Shown here: positions 51,901 through 60,131 of the stretch, piece after piece | How the letters are laid out: every line of letters starts with the position of its first letter | Position numbering within the stretch: the stretch's first letter is position 1 | Assembly: GCA_017962105.1 (NCBI GenBank) | Contig: JAGCVY010000086.1 | Coordinates: 1-64,000 of the forward strand | Reading direction: 5' to 3' | DNA length: 64,000 nt | Origin: Lachnospiraceae bacterium | GTDB taxonomy: Bacteria; Bacillota; Clostridia; Lachnospirales; Lachnospiraceae | The notes under the pieces: generated by a model | Database searches by the model: none | What the model was told of the DNA's origin: nothing | The model's input: only the letters and a program-made list of their open reading frames with translations | Made by a program: the position numbers and the translations under genes

Positions 51901-53274
51901 TCAATCCATCTTCGGGAGCTTTGCAAGGCTTGCAGCAATCTCCTCGTCGGACGGAATGTAGTCGCTCATCTCACCGTTGTTGAACTTCTCGTAGGCAACA
52001 AGGTCGAAGTAGCCGGTACCGGTCAGACCGAAGAGAATGGTCTTCTCCTCGCCGGTCTCCTTGCACTTGAGAGCCTCGTCGATGGCGACACGGATTGCAT
52101 GGGAGCTCTCCGGTGCGGGAAGGATACCCTCAACGCGGGCAAACATCTCCGCAGCCTCGAACACCTTCGTCTGCTCAACGCTCGTAGCCTCCATGTAGCC
52201 GTCTGCGTACAGCTGGGAGAGCGTGCTGCTCATGCCGTGGTAGCGAAGGCCGCCTGCGTGGTTCGGAGCGGGCATGAAGTTGCTGCCGAGCGTGTACATC
52301 TTCGCGAGCGGGCAAACCATACCGGTGTCGCAGAAGTCGTATGCATACTTGCCGCGCGTGAAGCTCGGGCAGGATGCCGGCTCTACGGCGATGATGCGGT
52401 AATCCTTCTCACCGCGGAGCTTCTCGCCCATGAACGGAGCGATGAGACCGCCGAGGTTGGAGCCGCCGCCTGCGCAGCCGATGATCATGTCGGGAACGAT
52501 GCCGTATTTGTCGAGAGCGGCCTTGGTCTCAAGACCGATCACGGACTGATGAAGGAGTACCTGGTTCAAAACGGAACCGAGCACGTAGCGGTATCCCGGA
52601 TTGCTCACGGCAACCTCAACCGCCTCGGAGATAGCGCAGCCAAGGCTTCCGCCGGTTCCCGGATGAGCGGCAAGGATTCTCTTGCCGACTTCGGTGGTCT
52701 CCGAAGGAGAAGGAGTAACGCTCGCTCCGTAGGTTCTCATAACCTCGCGGCGGAACGGCTTCTGCTCATAGGAAACCTTTACCATGAACACCTTGCAGTC
52801 AAGACCGAGGTAAGCGCACGCCATCGAGAGCGCCGTGCCCCACTGGCCTGCTCCGGTCTCGGTGGTAACGCCCTTGAGGCCCTGCTTCTTAGCGTAGTAA
52901 GCCTGAGCGATAGCGGAGTTCAGCTTGTGGCTTCCGCTGGTGTTGTTACCCTCGAATTTGTAGTAAATCTTCGCGGGAGTTCCGAGCTTCTTCTCAAGGC
53001 AGTACGCACGCACCAACGGCGACGGACGATACATCTTGTAGAATTCACGGATCTCGTCGGGAATCGGGATATATGCAGTATCATTGTCGAGCTCCTGCTT
53101 TACGAGCTCCTCGCAGAAAACTCCGCCGAGTTCCTCAGCCGTCATGGGCTGGTGGGTTCCCGGGTTAAGAAGCGGCGCCGGCTTGTTCTTCATGTCGGCA
53201 CGCATGTTGTACCATGCCTTGGGCATCTCCTGCTCTTCGAGATAAATCTTGTAAGGGATTTCTGTGTTCGACAT
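51901..53274 (-). CDS. trpB: tryptophan synthase beta-like protein, TrpB2 type
   Basis: A 457-residue PLP enzyme of the TrpB2 branch, which joins serine and indole to make tryptophan. The Schiff-base Lys117 is in NNTSGSHKLNSA, substrate loop TETGAGQWGTALS, and phosphate loop CAGGGSNLGG. The longer N-terminus (MSNTEIPYKIYLEEQEMP) and length separate it from TrpB1 (about 400). No trpA lies beside it, so it may salvage free indole. Start ATG 53274 follows AAAGGAG; the frame to 53328 would run into the T-box terminator. A T-box leader controls it. Confidence 0.95.
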   Translation of the reverse strand: MSNTEIPYKIYLEEQEMPKAWYNMRADMKNKPAPLLNPGTHQPMTAEELGGVFCEELVKQELDNDTAYIPIPDEIREFYKMYRPSPLVRAYCLEKKLGTPAKIYYKFEGNNTSGSHKLNSAIAQAYYAKKQGLKGVTTETGAGQWGTALSMACAYLGLDCKVFMVKVSYEQKPFRREVMRTYGASVTPSPSETTEVGKRILAAHPGTGGSLGCAISEAVEVAVSNPGYRYVLGSVLNQVLLHQSVIGLETKAALDKYGIVPDMIIGCAGGGSNLGGLIAPFMGEKLRGEKDYRIIAVEPASCPSFTRGKYAYDFCDTGMVCPLAKMYTLGSNFMPAPNHAGGLRYHGMSSTLSQLYADGYMEATSVEQTKVFEAAEMFARVEGILPAPESSHAIRVAIDEALKCKETGEEKTILFGLTGTGYFDLVAYEKFNNGEMSDYIPSDEEIAASLAKLPKMD

Positions 53275-53299
53275 CGTTGTGTCTCCTTTCTTTTGTGTC

Positions 53300-53598
53300 G
53301 GGACAAATTGAAAAATCCTGTCCCGCATTAATTTGGTTAATGCCGGGACAGGATTAATATCTCATTCCTGCGGTGCCACCCTGCTTGATGCTCTCGCATC
53401 CTCTCGTGCATACGTATCATATGCGGGTCGTTGTTGACGGGGAATCCTTGCCCCGGCGCCCATACTCCGGCTTGCGCCGTTTCCTCTTGCCCTCAAAAGC
53501 CCATTCGATCCTTCGGTCGTTGCCGCAATCCCAGCACCTGCGGCTCTCTGTGTACTCCCTGATGAAGAACCTACTCACTCTTTCTCATCGGTTTAATT
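53300..53598 (-). promoter_or_regulatory. T-box riboswitch, probably tRNA-Trp responsive
   Basis: The minus-strand leader has stem I sequence (GATGAGAAAGAGTGAGTA, then AGAGAGCC ... GGTGCTG), a specifier loop with GAATGGGC where TGG (53503-53501) would be a Trp codon, and the antiterminator T-box core AGGGTGGCACCGCAG (53382-53368). A long terminator follows (ATCCTGTCCCG 53315-53325 with CGGGACAGGAT 53344-53354, plus T run). Uncharged tRNA-Trp should bind and prevent termination. The Trp assignment rests on the TGG reading and the trpB2 target. Confidence 0.9.
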
Positions 53599-53599
53599 C

Positions 53600-53628
53600 C
53601 TTATACCACCCTATTCCATGCATGTCAA
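53600..53628 (-). promoter_or_regulatory. promoter of the T-box-trpB2 unit
   Basis: Perfect -35 TTGACA (53628-53623), 17-bp spacer and -10 TATAAG (53605-53600) directly before the T-box leader. Confidence 0.85.
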
Positions 53629-53660
53629 GCATTTTTTCACGGCAGGGCCTGACGGCGGTC

Positions 53661-54764
53661 TCACTTGAAGGAATAGTACGTGTAGACGCCGTCCTTTCTT
53701 ACGACAAATACGGTATCCCCTTCCCAGTGGGCTTTGTCGCCTTCGACGCAGGCTGTCCCGACGACATTCAGATCCAGGTCGATGAGGTCGTAGGATTTTC
53801 CGTCGTTGGAAACCAACGCGTAGCCGGCGCTGTTAAAGTTGGTCGCATCCTGGTAGAGCGCCTCCGTGTAGCTGTAGCGCTTGTTCAGGTACCCGTATCT
53901 CCCGTCTCTCGCCCGGATGAAAGCGTACTGGTTCGCGATGATCGGAGCGTCCTGACAGCTGCTGATATTCCGGTTAACAAAGGTCTCAAAGTCGAACTCC
54001 ATGTTGGGATCCGCCAGGCAGTTTTCCTGGACATCCACAAGGATCAGGGGATTTACGCTGGCATTGCCGTCGTAGGAGGACGGGTAGAACGAGACATACC
54101 GGGATGCGCACAGATTGTACGGCTTGATATTCTCCTCGCCCTCCGGAAGGACAACGGTCGTATGCGCCTCGCCGGTTTTCTCCCCGCGGGCGTTGTACAT
54201 GCAGATCTTGCAGTCGTTGGAACTGTCAATGCAGGTCGTCACAATGGCCGTCTCCGTCTCGGTCAATCCCCACCGGATGACGCACTGGCTCCAGGCACAG
54301 GATTCGTCCGTCGCGATATCGATGGTGTTGATCAGCTTCTCGTCGTAATCATAAATATAGATCCTGTCTTCCCCGTTCTTCCCGCAAATGATGGATTCCG
54401 GCGTAAAGCGCATCGAATCCACCTCTTTTGAAAGCACAGGAAGATCATATTTGGTACAGCTGATGGGCTCCCCTTCGGTCTCGCCGCACACGGAGCAGGT
54501 TTTCGGCTTGTCCAGGGTCCGCGGAGTCCAAGTGTGTCCCAGTGCCTGGCCGTCGAGCATGCCCATGCCGCAACGCCTGCAGTGTATTCCCGTGGTGCAG
54601 GTGGCCTTCTGGAAATCATGGCCGAGAGGCTCCCCCTCGATCTCGCCGCATTTGACGCAGTGCTTCGGCTCGGTACAGGTGGCCTCTTTCCACTCGTGCT
54701 TCGTACAGCATCCGGTCAGCAGCAGAACCGCCAGCACACAGCAGATCCCCAATAGTTTTCTCAT
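53661..54764 (-). CDS. lipoprotein with Cys-pair / LGH repeats, unknown function
   Basis: A 367-residue lipoprotein (signal VLAVLLLTGC). The first 100 mature residues contain three copies of a repeat of the form ATCTxPxxCxxCGxxEGxxLGH (e.g. CVKCGEIEGEPLGHDF), which could bind metal or form disulfides. The remaining 250 residues are beta-rich, with patterns like a beta-propeller or WG-like repeats (YAFIRARDGRYGYLNKRYSYTEAL, YALVSNDGKSYDLIDLDL). No enzyme motif is seen. ATG 54764 follows GGAGG. The leader contains a 9-bp hairpin (54790-54811) and an upstream -10 TATACT (54824-54819), next to a CGGAAAATG element at 54828-54836. Confidence 0.8.
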   Translation of the reverse strand: MRKLLGICCVLAVLLLTGCCTKHEWKEATCTEPKHCVKCGEIEGEPLGHDFQKATCTTGIHCRRCGMGMLDGQALGHTWTPRTLDKPKTCSVCGETEGEPISCTKYDLPVLSKEVDSMRFTPESIICGKNGEDRIYIYDYDEKLINTIDIATDESCAWSQCVIRWGLTETETAIVTTCIDSSNDCKICMYNARGEKTGEAHTTVVLPEGEENIKPYNLCASRYVSFYPSSYDGNASVNPLILVDVQENCLADPNMEFDFETFVNRNISSCQDAPIIANQYAFIRARDGRYGYLNKRYSYTEALYQDATNFNSAGYALVSNDGKSYDLIDLDLNVVGTACVEGDKAHWEGDTVFVVRKDGVYTYYSFK

Positions 54765-54789
54765 GATACACCTCCGTAATCTTCTCCCC

Positions 54790-54811
54790 ATGGCCTTCCC
54801 GTGAAGGCCAT
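54790..54811 (-). other. hairpin in the 5' leader of the Cys-repeat lipoprotein
   Basis: ATGGCCTTC/GAAGGCCAT with a 4-nt loop, between the putative -10 (54819-54824) and the ribosome site; no T run follows, so it is more likely an mRNA-stabilising or regulatory stem than a terminator. Confidence 0.5.
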
Positions 54812-54839
54812 TTGATTCAGTATAACACATTTTCCGAAA

Positions 54840-54877
54840 AATAAAACCCTCCCTGCGGGATATCCGACAGGGAGGGT
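54840..54877 (-). terminator. terminator after the xylanase
   Basis: ACCCTCCCTG/CAGGGAGGGT stem, then TTTATTTTT on the minus strand, 18 bp after the stop at 54895. Confidence 0.88.
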
Positions 54878-54894
54878 CGTCATTACTTTGAAGT

Positions 54895-56151
54895 TTACTG
54901 CTCCGGATAATCGAAGCCGGCCTTGTCCTTCATCATCGCAGCACCGTAGAAGGCGTTCTTAACCTTCAGGTTCTTGTTGAAGAGGTTGGGCTGGTACTCT
55001 TTTCTCCAGGACATTCCGTCGGAAAATCCCCAGAACGTCAGGGCGTCAAGCTTGAGGGTGCCTGCGTCGACACGATCCATGAGACCCTTGATGAGGTCGT
55101 AGTAGAAACGGCCCTGATTTGCGAAGGTCTTGGGACTTCCCACCGAAGGATACTGGTATTTGCCGAGGCAGACATCAAGCTCGGTGAGCTCGATCTTCAG
55201 GCCGAGAGCGCTGAGCTGGTCAACGGTCTTGAAGTATGCGTCAAGGCTGTCCTTGGTGTAAAGGTGAGCCTGGAATCCGATACCGTCGATCAGGTAGTTG
55301 CCCTTGTCATCCACAAGGGTCTTCACAAACTTCTCGAGGGTGTCGGTCTTGAACTGCTCGTTGTAGTCGTTGTAGTACAGGTCGATGCTCTCCGGAGCGT
55401 ACTTGTTCGCAAAGTTGAATGCATGCCAGATGAAGTCGTCACCGATGGTAGCGGTCCAGTTGCTCTTGCGAAGGGTACCGTCCTCCATCCACGCCTCGTT
55501 GACAACGTCGTATGCGTAGAAGAGATCGATGTAACCTGCCTCCTCAAGCTTCTCGAACACCTGCTTGATCATGCTCTCCATACGCTTGAGCATCTCCTCG
55601 CGGCCTACCAAAGGCTTGTTGGTGTCGAAATCTTCGTGGAAGATCCAGTTCGGGGTCTGGCTGTACCATACAAGCGTATGGCCGCGGACCGCCATGTTGT
55701 TCTCCTTCGCCCACTTGAGCATCGAGAGCATGTTGGAGTTGAACTCCACAACGATCTCGCCGGCTTCCTTGCTCTTAGCCTCGCTGAGGATGTAGTCCGG
55801 CTTCATGTCATTTTCCATCGTAACGCTGTTGAACTGCTCGGTGATGAGCTTCGCCGTGTCAGCGTTGCCGATCATCATCGTCGTAAGGCAGGTACCGGCC
55901 TTTACGCCGTGCTCTGCATAGATATCCTTAAGGGAAACACCGTCCGGATCCGGAAGAGGGGACAGCGTGGGAACGGGGGTCTCCGTCGGGATCGGGGTAG
56001 GCGTATCCGTGGCCGTGGGCTCGGCGGGCGTCTCGGTTGCCGTCGGCTCCGGTGCAGCGGTAGGACTCGTGCTCTTGTTGTCCTTGCCGCAGGCGATCAT
56101 AGCGCCCATCACGGAAAGAACCATCAACAAAAGAATCAGTTTCTTCTTCAT
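54895..56151 (-). CDS. GH10 endo-1,4-beta-xylanase lipoprotein
   Basis: A 418-residue surface xylanase: lipobox Cys21 (GAMIACGK), TP-rich spacer to about residue 68, then a GH10 barrel. The acid/base is Glu219 (YDVVNEAW) and the nucleophile Glu324 (IELTELDV); RGHTLVWYSQTP and ALTFWGFSDGMSW are further GH10 blocks. It cuts xylan outside the cell into oligomers that the cytoplasmic GH39 and GH43 enzymes can finish. It is monocistronic with its own terminator; a CGGAAAATG element (56201-56209) lies 50 bp before the start. Confidence 0.96.
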   Translation of the reverse strand: MKKKLILLLMVLSVMGAMIACGKDNKSTSPTAAPEPTATETPAEPTATDTPTPIPTETPVPTLSPLPDPDGVSLKDIYAEHGVKAGTCLTTMMIGNADTAKLITEQFNSVTMENDMKPDYILSEAKSKEAGEIVVEFNSNMLSMLKWAKENNMAVRGHTLVWYSQTPNWIFHEDFDTNKPLVGREEMLKRMESMIKQVFEKLEEAGYIDLFYAYDVVNEAWMEDGTLRKSNWTATIGDDFIWHAFNFANKYAPESIDLYYNDYNEQFKTDTLEKFVKTLVDDKGNYLIDGIGFQAHLYTKDSLDAYFKTVDQLSALGLKIELTELDVCLGKYQYPSVGSPKTFANQGRFYYDLIKGLMDRVDAGTLKLDALTFWGFSDGMSWRKEYQPNLFNKNLKVKNAFYGAAMMKDKAGFDYPEQ

Positions 56152-56433
56152 GACTCTTACTCCTTTATAAACTCCTTATATCGTCGCGCAAAGCCTTCTT
56201 CGGAAAATGCCCGCGCAGTGCCGGGTTCGACACCGTCACGGATTATACCACACCTGCAAGGTTCGATTCAATACGAAGAATGTGGTTTTTCTGTGTCCTT
56301 CGGAAAATGGAAAGAATAAGGAATTCCGTGGAAAATATAGTCCATTCATAAAATTCCCATTTTCCGATACGATTAGGGAAGATAATACAGGAATCACGGA
56401 GTTTGATGTACTATACCGTAAGGGAGGTCCCCT

Positions 56434-58179
56434 ATGAAAACGCTGTGGAAACTCACCAAGGAAGCTGCCCGCTACAAGGGTCTGTACCTGATCGCGATCC
56501 TTTCGACATTCGCCCTCACCGTCATCAACCTGACGGCGCCGAAGCTTCTGTCCAAAATGACCGGCATCGTCAGCAAGGGCGTCGACGACAAGGCGCTGGA
56601 GACCATCCGTCTTCTGGCGTTCGGGCTGCTCGGGCTGTATCTTCTGCGGGTTCTGTTCCGGTTCCTTGCGAACTACCTCGCCCACCGCGCGGCGTGGTAT
56701 CTGGTGGGGGATCTTCGGAGCCGCCTGTACAACAAGCTCCAGAGCCTCGATCTCGCATTTTTCCATGACAAGCAGACCGGCGACCTGATGAGCCGCGTTG
56801 TCAACGACACCCGCGACTTTGAGCTTCTGTATGCACACATGATCCCCGACATCATCACCAACCTGGTGACATTTGCCGGGGTTTTGGTGATCCTTCTGAC
56901 GATCAACTGGAAGCTGGCCCTCATCACCTGTGCGCCGATCCCGCTGATTCTTCTCTCCGGCGTCATCTTCGCCAAGGTGGTCCGCCCCTTCTTCCGCGCC
57001 TCGCAGAAGACCATGGGCGAGCTCAACGCCCAGCTGCAGGACAGCCTCTCGGGTCTTCACGAGATCCAGGCCTTCGGGCAGGAGGAGTACGAGGGCGAGC
57101 GCGTCCGCAACAAGAGTCTGGAGCAGGTGGTTGCAATGCTTCGCGCCCTCCGCGCCAGCGCCATCTTCCATCCCTGTGTGGAGCTTCTCTCCGCTGCCGG
57201 AACCGTCCTTGTGGTGTTCTTCGGCGGCCTTCTCGCACACAAGGGAACGCTTACCGTGGAGGACATCGTAGCGTTCCTCCTCTACTTAGGCCTCTTCTAC
57301 GCCCCGGTTTCGGGCCTTGCCAACCTGCTTGAGAACCTGCAGCAGTCGCTGGCCGGCGCCGAGCGTGTCACGCTCATTCTGGAGACGCCCTCCGCCATCA
57401 CCGACGCCGAGGACGCCGCGGAGCTTACCGACGTCGCAGGCAGCGTGCAGTTTGACCACGTGAGCTTTGATTACGGCAACGACATCCCTGTCCTTAAGGA
57501 CATTTCCTTCGAGTGCAAGCCGGGAATGATGGTAGCCCTCGTCGGTCCCACCGGCGTTGGCAAGACCACCGCGACCCAGCTGATCTCCCGCTTCTACGAT
57601 CCCGTGGAAGGCCGCATCCTGGTGGACGGACAGGACATCCGCAAGGTGACCCTTGCCAGCCTGCGCCACAACATTTCCCCGGTGCTCCAGGACACCTTCC
57701 TCTTCAATGGCACCATCGCGGAAAATATCGGCTACGCCAAGCCGGGTGCCTCCCCTGATGAGATCGAGGCCGCTGCCAAGGCAGCGTACATCCACGAGGA
57801 CATTCTCGCGATGCCCGACGGGTACGAAACCCAGGTGGGCGAGCGCGGACTCCGCCTTTCCGGCGGACAAAAACAGCGCGTCGCCATCGCGCGCGCCATT
57901 CTCCGCAACTCTCCGATCATCATCCTCGACGAGGCTACCGCCTCCGTCGACGTGCAGACGGAGCGCCACATTCAGGCGGCCATCAACCGCCTCGCCGGGC
58001 AGCGCACCATCATCGCCATTGCCCATCGTCTCTCCACGATCCAGAACGCCGACCTCATCCTCGTCATCCGCGAGGGCGAGATTGTCGAGCGCGGCAGCCA
58101 CGCCGAGCTCATGGCGGCGAAGGGCCACTACTACGAGCTGCAGCAGGCCCAGGAAGTGGGCGTGATGGTGGAGGACTGA
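56434..58179 (+). CDS. ABC exporter half-transporter, MsbA/LmrA-like
   Basis: A 581-residue exporter with fused membrane and ATPase domains: six helices (to about 310), Walker A GPTGVGKTT, signature LSGGQKQR, Walker B IIILDEATASVD, and switch His in AIAHRLSTI. All catalytic residues are intact, so it can act as a homodimer, unlike the pair at 48244-51833. ATG 56434 follows AGGGAGG. The 280-bp gap upstream (divergent from the xylanase) contains three CGGAAAATG elements. The substrate is unknown. Confidence 0.92.
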   Translation: MKTLWKLTKEAARYKGLYLIAILSTFALTVINLTAPKLLSKMTGIVSKGVDDKALETIRLLAFGLLGLYLLRVLFRFLANYLAHRAAWYLVGDLRSRLYNKLQSLDLAFFHDKQTGDLMSRVVNDTRDFELLYAHMIPDIITNLVTFAGVLVILLTINWKLALITCAPIPLILLSGVIFAKVVRPFFRASQKTMGELNAQLQDSLSGLHEIQAFGQEEYEGERVRNKSLEQVVAMLRALRASAIFHPCVELLSAAGTVLVVFFGGLLAHKGTLTVEDIVAFLLYLGLFYAPVSGLANLLENLQQSLAGAERVTLILETPSAITDAEDAAELTDVAGSVQFDHVSFDYGNDIPVLKDISFECKPGMMVALVGPTGVGKTTATQLISRFYDPVEGRILVDGQDIRKVTLASLRHNISPVLQDTFLFNGTIAENIGYAKPGASPDEIEAAAKAAYIHEDILAMPDGYETQVGERGLRLSGGQKQRVAIARAILRNSPIIILDEATASVDVQTERHIQAAINRLAGQRTIIAIAHRLSTIQNADLILVIREGEIVERGSHAELMAAKGHYYELQQAQEVGVMVED

Positions 58180-58401
58180 GATTTCGGTTTTCGGCGCCTT
58201 CTTGGCATCTTCCGGGCGCCTTCCGGCGCCTTCCGGCGTCGGCACACACAAACTTTTCGTCCAAAAGCAGACTAAACCCAAAAATATCTTGATTAGTCTG
58301 CATTATGAGAAAAACAAGCATTGAGTTCCTTCAAAAATGGGATTTCGTGCGCCCCAAAGCGCCCTCAGCCGATACAAAAGCACTATCTATAATTTTGCGG
58401 G

Positions 58402-58446
58402 CAGTAATAGAGTGGGCAGAATTGTAGCGGGAGCAAATTGAGTGGG
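58402..58446 (+). repeat. three degenerate 15-bp tandem repeats
   Basis: Units are CAGTAATAGAGTGGG, CAGAATTGTAGCGGG and AGCAAATTGAGTGGG. Read in frame they give five-residue units ending in EW, interrupted by one TAG. Confidence 0.6.
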
Positions 58447-58502
58447 TTGACTGAATCTGCATCTCTGCAACACCATAAAAAACAGCGTCTTAAAATGCAA
58501 CA

Positions 58503-58540
58503 CCGGGCACCCTCAATCTGAGAGCGCCCGGCTGTTTTTT
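58503..58540 (+). terminator. hairpin with T6 run, plus orientation
   Basis: CCGGGC/GCCCGG outer stem with inner CTCA/TGAG, followed by CTGTTTTTT. It is over 320 bp past the ABC gene and 27 bp before the end of galM, so it may end an unannotated plus-strand transcript as well as serve galM. Confidence 0.65.
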
Positions 58541-58567
58541 GTTATGCACTTAAATTTCTAACCTGCA

Positions 58568-59650
58568 TCACTCCACCGTGAAGGAGTACACCGTGCAGAA
58601 GTCGTACGGATCGCCATCCTGGAAGATGCTGGTCGGGAAGGCTGGGATGTTGCAGGAGTTCGGATAGAACTGCGTCTCGAAGCAAACGCCGTCGCGCTTG
58701 TTGTAGACAACGCCGCCCTTGCCCTTGTTGGGATCAGCAGCACCGTTGATGAAGTTGCCGCTGTAGAGCTGCATGCCGGGAAGATCGGTGTAAACGTCCA
58801 TCTTGCGGCCGCTCTTCTTGTCGTAGAGGGATGCAACCAGCTCCATCTCGTCGTCCTCGATGTCGAGGTCAAGCACGTAGTTGTGGTCGTATCCGCCTGC
58901 AATCCTGAGGCACTCCAAGTCCGCGTCGATGTCGCGTGCAAGAGGCTTCGGGGTCTGGAAATCCATCGACGTGCCGGTGATGTCCATAATCTCGCCGGTA
59001 GGGATGAGGAACTTGTCGGTGGGGGTGATCTGGTGGCTGTTGATCCATACCTCCTGATCGAGCACAGAGCCGCTTGCCTGGCCGGCAAGGTTGAAGTAGG
59101 TGTGGTTCGTCAGGTTGATGACCGTAGGCTTGTCACTGATCGCAAAATACTCGATCGCCAGGTCATTGTCGTTGGTCAGGGTGTACGTCACGCACACATC
59201 GAGGTTTCCGGGGAAACCCTGCTCGCCGTCCGGCGAAGTGCGGGTGAACTCCACGCTCACGCTCTCCTCATCCACATAGGTCTCCACATCATAGAAGTAC
59301 TTGTTGTAGCTCTTCGGACCGCTGTGAAGGTTGTTGATGCCGTTATCATTTTTCGCGAGCTCATACGTCTGACCGTTGATTGTGAACTTCGCACCGCCGA
59401 TGCGGTTCGCGTGGCGGCCGATGAAGGAGCCGTAGCCGGGACCGTTGTCCTCATAGCCCGTCACGGAGTCGTAGCCGAGAGCCACGTCCTCGAAGTTGCC
59501 GTCGCGGTCGGGAACGATAATGTTCACGATTACCGCGCCGAAATCGGAGACGGAAACCTTCATGCCGTTCTTGTTCTCCATGGTGTACAGCGTAGCTTCC
59601 TCGCCGTCTTTGGTCTTGCCGAAGCTCGATGTTGTTACTTGCATTGCCAT
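58568..59650 (-). CDS. galM: aldose 1-epimerase
   Basis: A 360-residue mutarotase that interconverts alpha and beta anomers of aldoses such as galactose or xylose. Typical blocks: GSFIGRHANRIGGAKF, LHSGPKSYNKY, LTNHTYFNLAG (catalytic His), GGYDHNYVLD and FETQFYPNSCN (catalytic Glu). No signal peptide. It may assist xylose or galactose use with the hydrolases of this window, but is not linked in an operon to them. ATG 59650 has GGAG at 8 nt. Upstream are a CGGAAAATG element (59718) and a palindrome at 59744-59761. Confidence 0.95.
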   Translation of the reverse strand: MAMQVTTSSFGKTKDGEEATLYTMENKNGMKVSVSDFGAVIVNIIVPDRDGNFEDVALGYDSVTGYEDNGPGYGSFIGRHANRIGGAKFTINGQTYELAKNDNGINNLHSGPKSYNKYFYDVETYVDEESVSVEFTRTSPDGEQGFPGNLDVCVTYTLTNDNDLAIEYFAISDKPTVINLTNHTYFNLAGQASGSVLDQEVWINSHQITPTDKFLIPTGEIMDITGTSMDFQTPKPLARDIDADLECLRIAGGYDHNYVLDLDIEDDEMELVASLYDKKSGRKMDVYTDLPGMQLYSGNFINGAADPNKGKGGVVYNKRDGVCFETQFYPNSCNIPAFPTSIFQDGDPYDFCTVYSFTVE

Positions 59651-59743
59651 TGCGTTGTTCTCCTTTGCATTCTATGCTGTGCGGAACGTCACACGTCCGC
59701 TTCTTCCCGTTTTTCTTCGGAAAATGGACCTGCGCTGCCACCT

Positions 59744-59761
59744 GTTCTACTGTAGTAGAAC
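59744..59761. promoter_or_regulatory. palindrome upstream of galM, candidate operator
   Basis: GTTCTAC-TGTA-GTAGAAC, 7-bp perfect arms, about 95 bp before the galM start and 18 bp after the end of the DUF1294 gene. No T run follows, so an operator is more likely than a terminator. Confidence 0.45.
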
Positions 59762-59778
59762 TCACATTTCCGTCGCTT

Positions 59779-60063
59779 TCAGATCAGAAGTGCCAGAAGC
59801 GCTCCGATCTGGATCACCGCTGCCAGCGGAACCAGGATCTGAAACTTCAGATGCTTCGTCTTGTGCCTGCAGAGGTACATGCCGAGCATACTGCCGATAC
59901 CGCCGAACAGAAATGCCGAAAGCAGCAGCGTCCGCTCGGGAATTCTCCACTGCCGGCGCTGCGCCCTGCGCTTGTCCACGAACATCATAACAAATGCGAT
60001 TCCATTTGTCACGCAAAGAATCGCTGCAATGAGCAGGATATGGTCCTGAACCCAAATTTTCAT
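59779..60063 (-). CDS. DUF1294 family small membrane protein
   Basis: A 94-residue protein with three or so helices and the DUF1294 signature: DKRRAQRRQWRIPERTLLL, FGGIGSMLGMYLCRHKTKHLKF. The function of the family is unknown. I chose ATG 60063, 6 nt from GAGGAG, over the ATG two codons upstream, which abuts the ribosome site. It lies 68 bp after the zinc-operon lipoprotein. Confidence 0.88.
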   Translation of the reverse strand: MKIWVQDHILLIAAILCVTNGIAFVMMFVDKRRAQRRQWRIPERTLLLSAFLFGGIGSMLGMYLCRHKTKHLKFQILVPLAAVIQIGALLALLI

Positions 60064-60131
60064 ACACATCTCCTCGAAAAATCCCTATAAACTGCGGAAA
60101 ATCCGTCACTCCCGGGGAATCCGTCCGCCTC

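Larger units (their letters stand above)
58180..58567. other. atypical intergenic region with repeats and a plus-strand hairpin
   Basis: This 388-bp gap starts with GC-rich 10-bp tandem units (gcgccttccg, 58213-58240), then becomes AT-rich. It holds a perfect 9-bp inverted repeat GCAGACTAA/TTAGTCTGC (58267-58275/58293-58301) and a short open frame (58305-58427). Next come three degenerate 15-bp repeats (58402-58446) and a hairpin with a T6 run oriented as a plus-strand terminator (58503-58540). Base composition differs from the neighbouring genes. It may be a gene remnant or a small RNA locus. Confidence 0.5.

Noticed and set aside
58305..58427. 40-residue plus-strand ORF (MRKTSIEFLQKW ...)
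   Set aside because: No Shine-Dalgarno sequence, and the five-residue repeat pattern continues past its stop; treated as part of the atypical intergenic segment.
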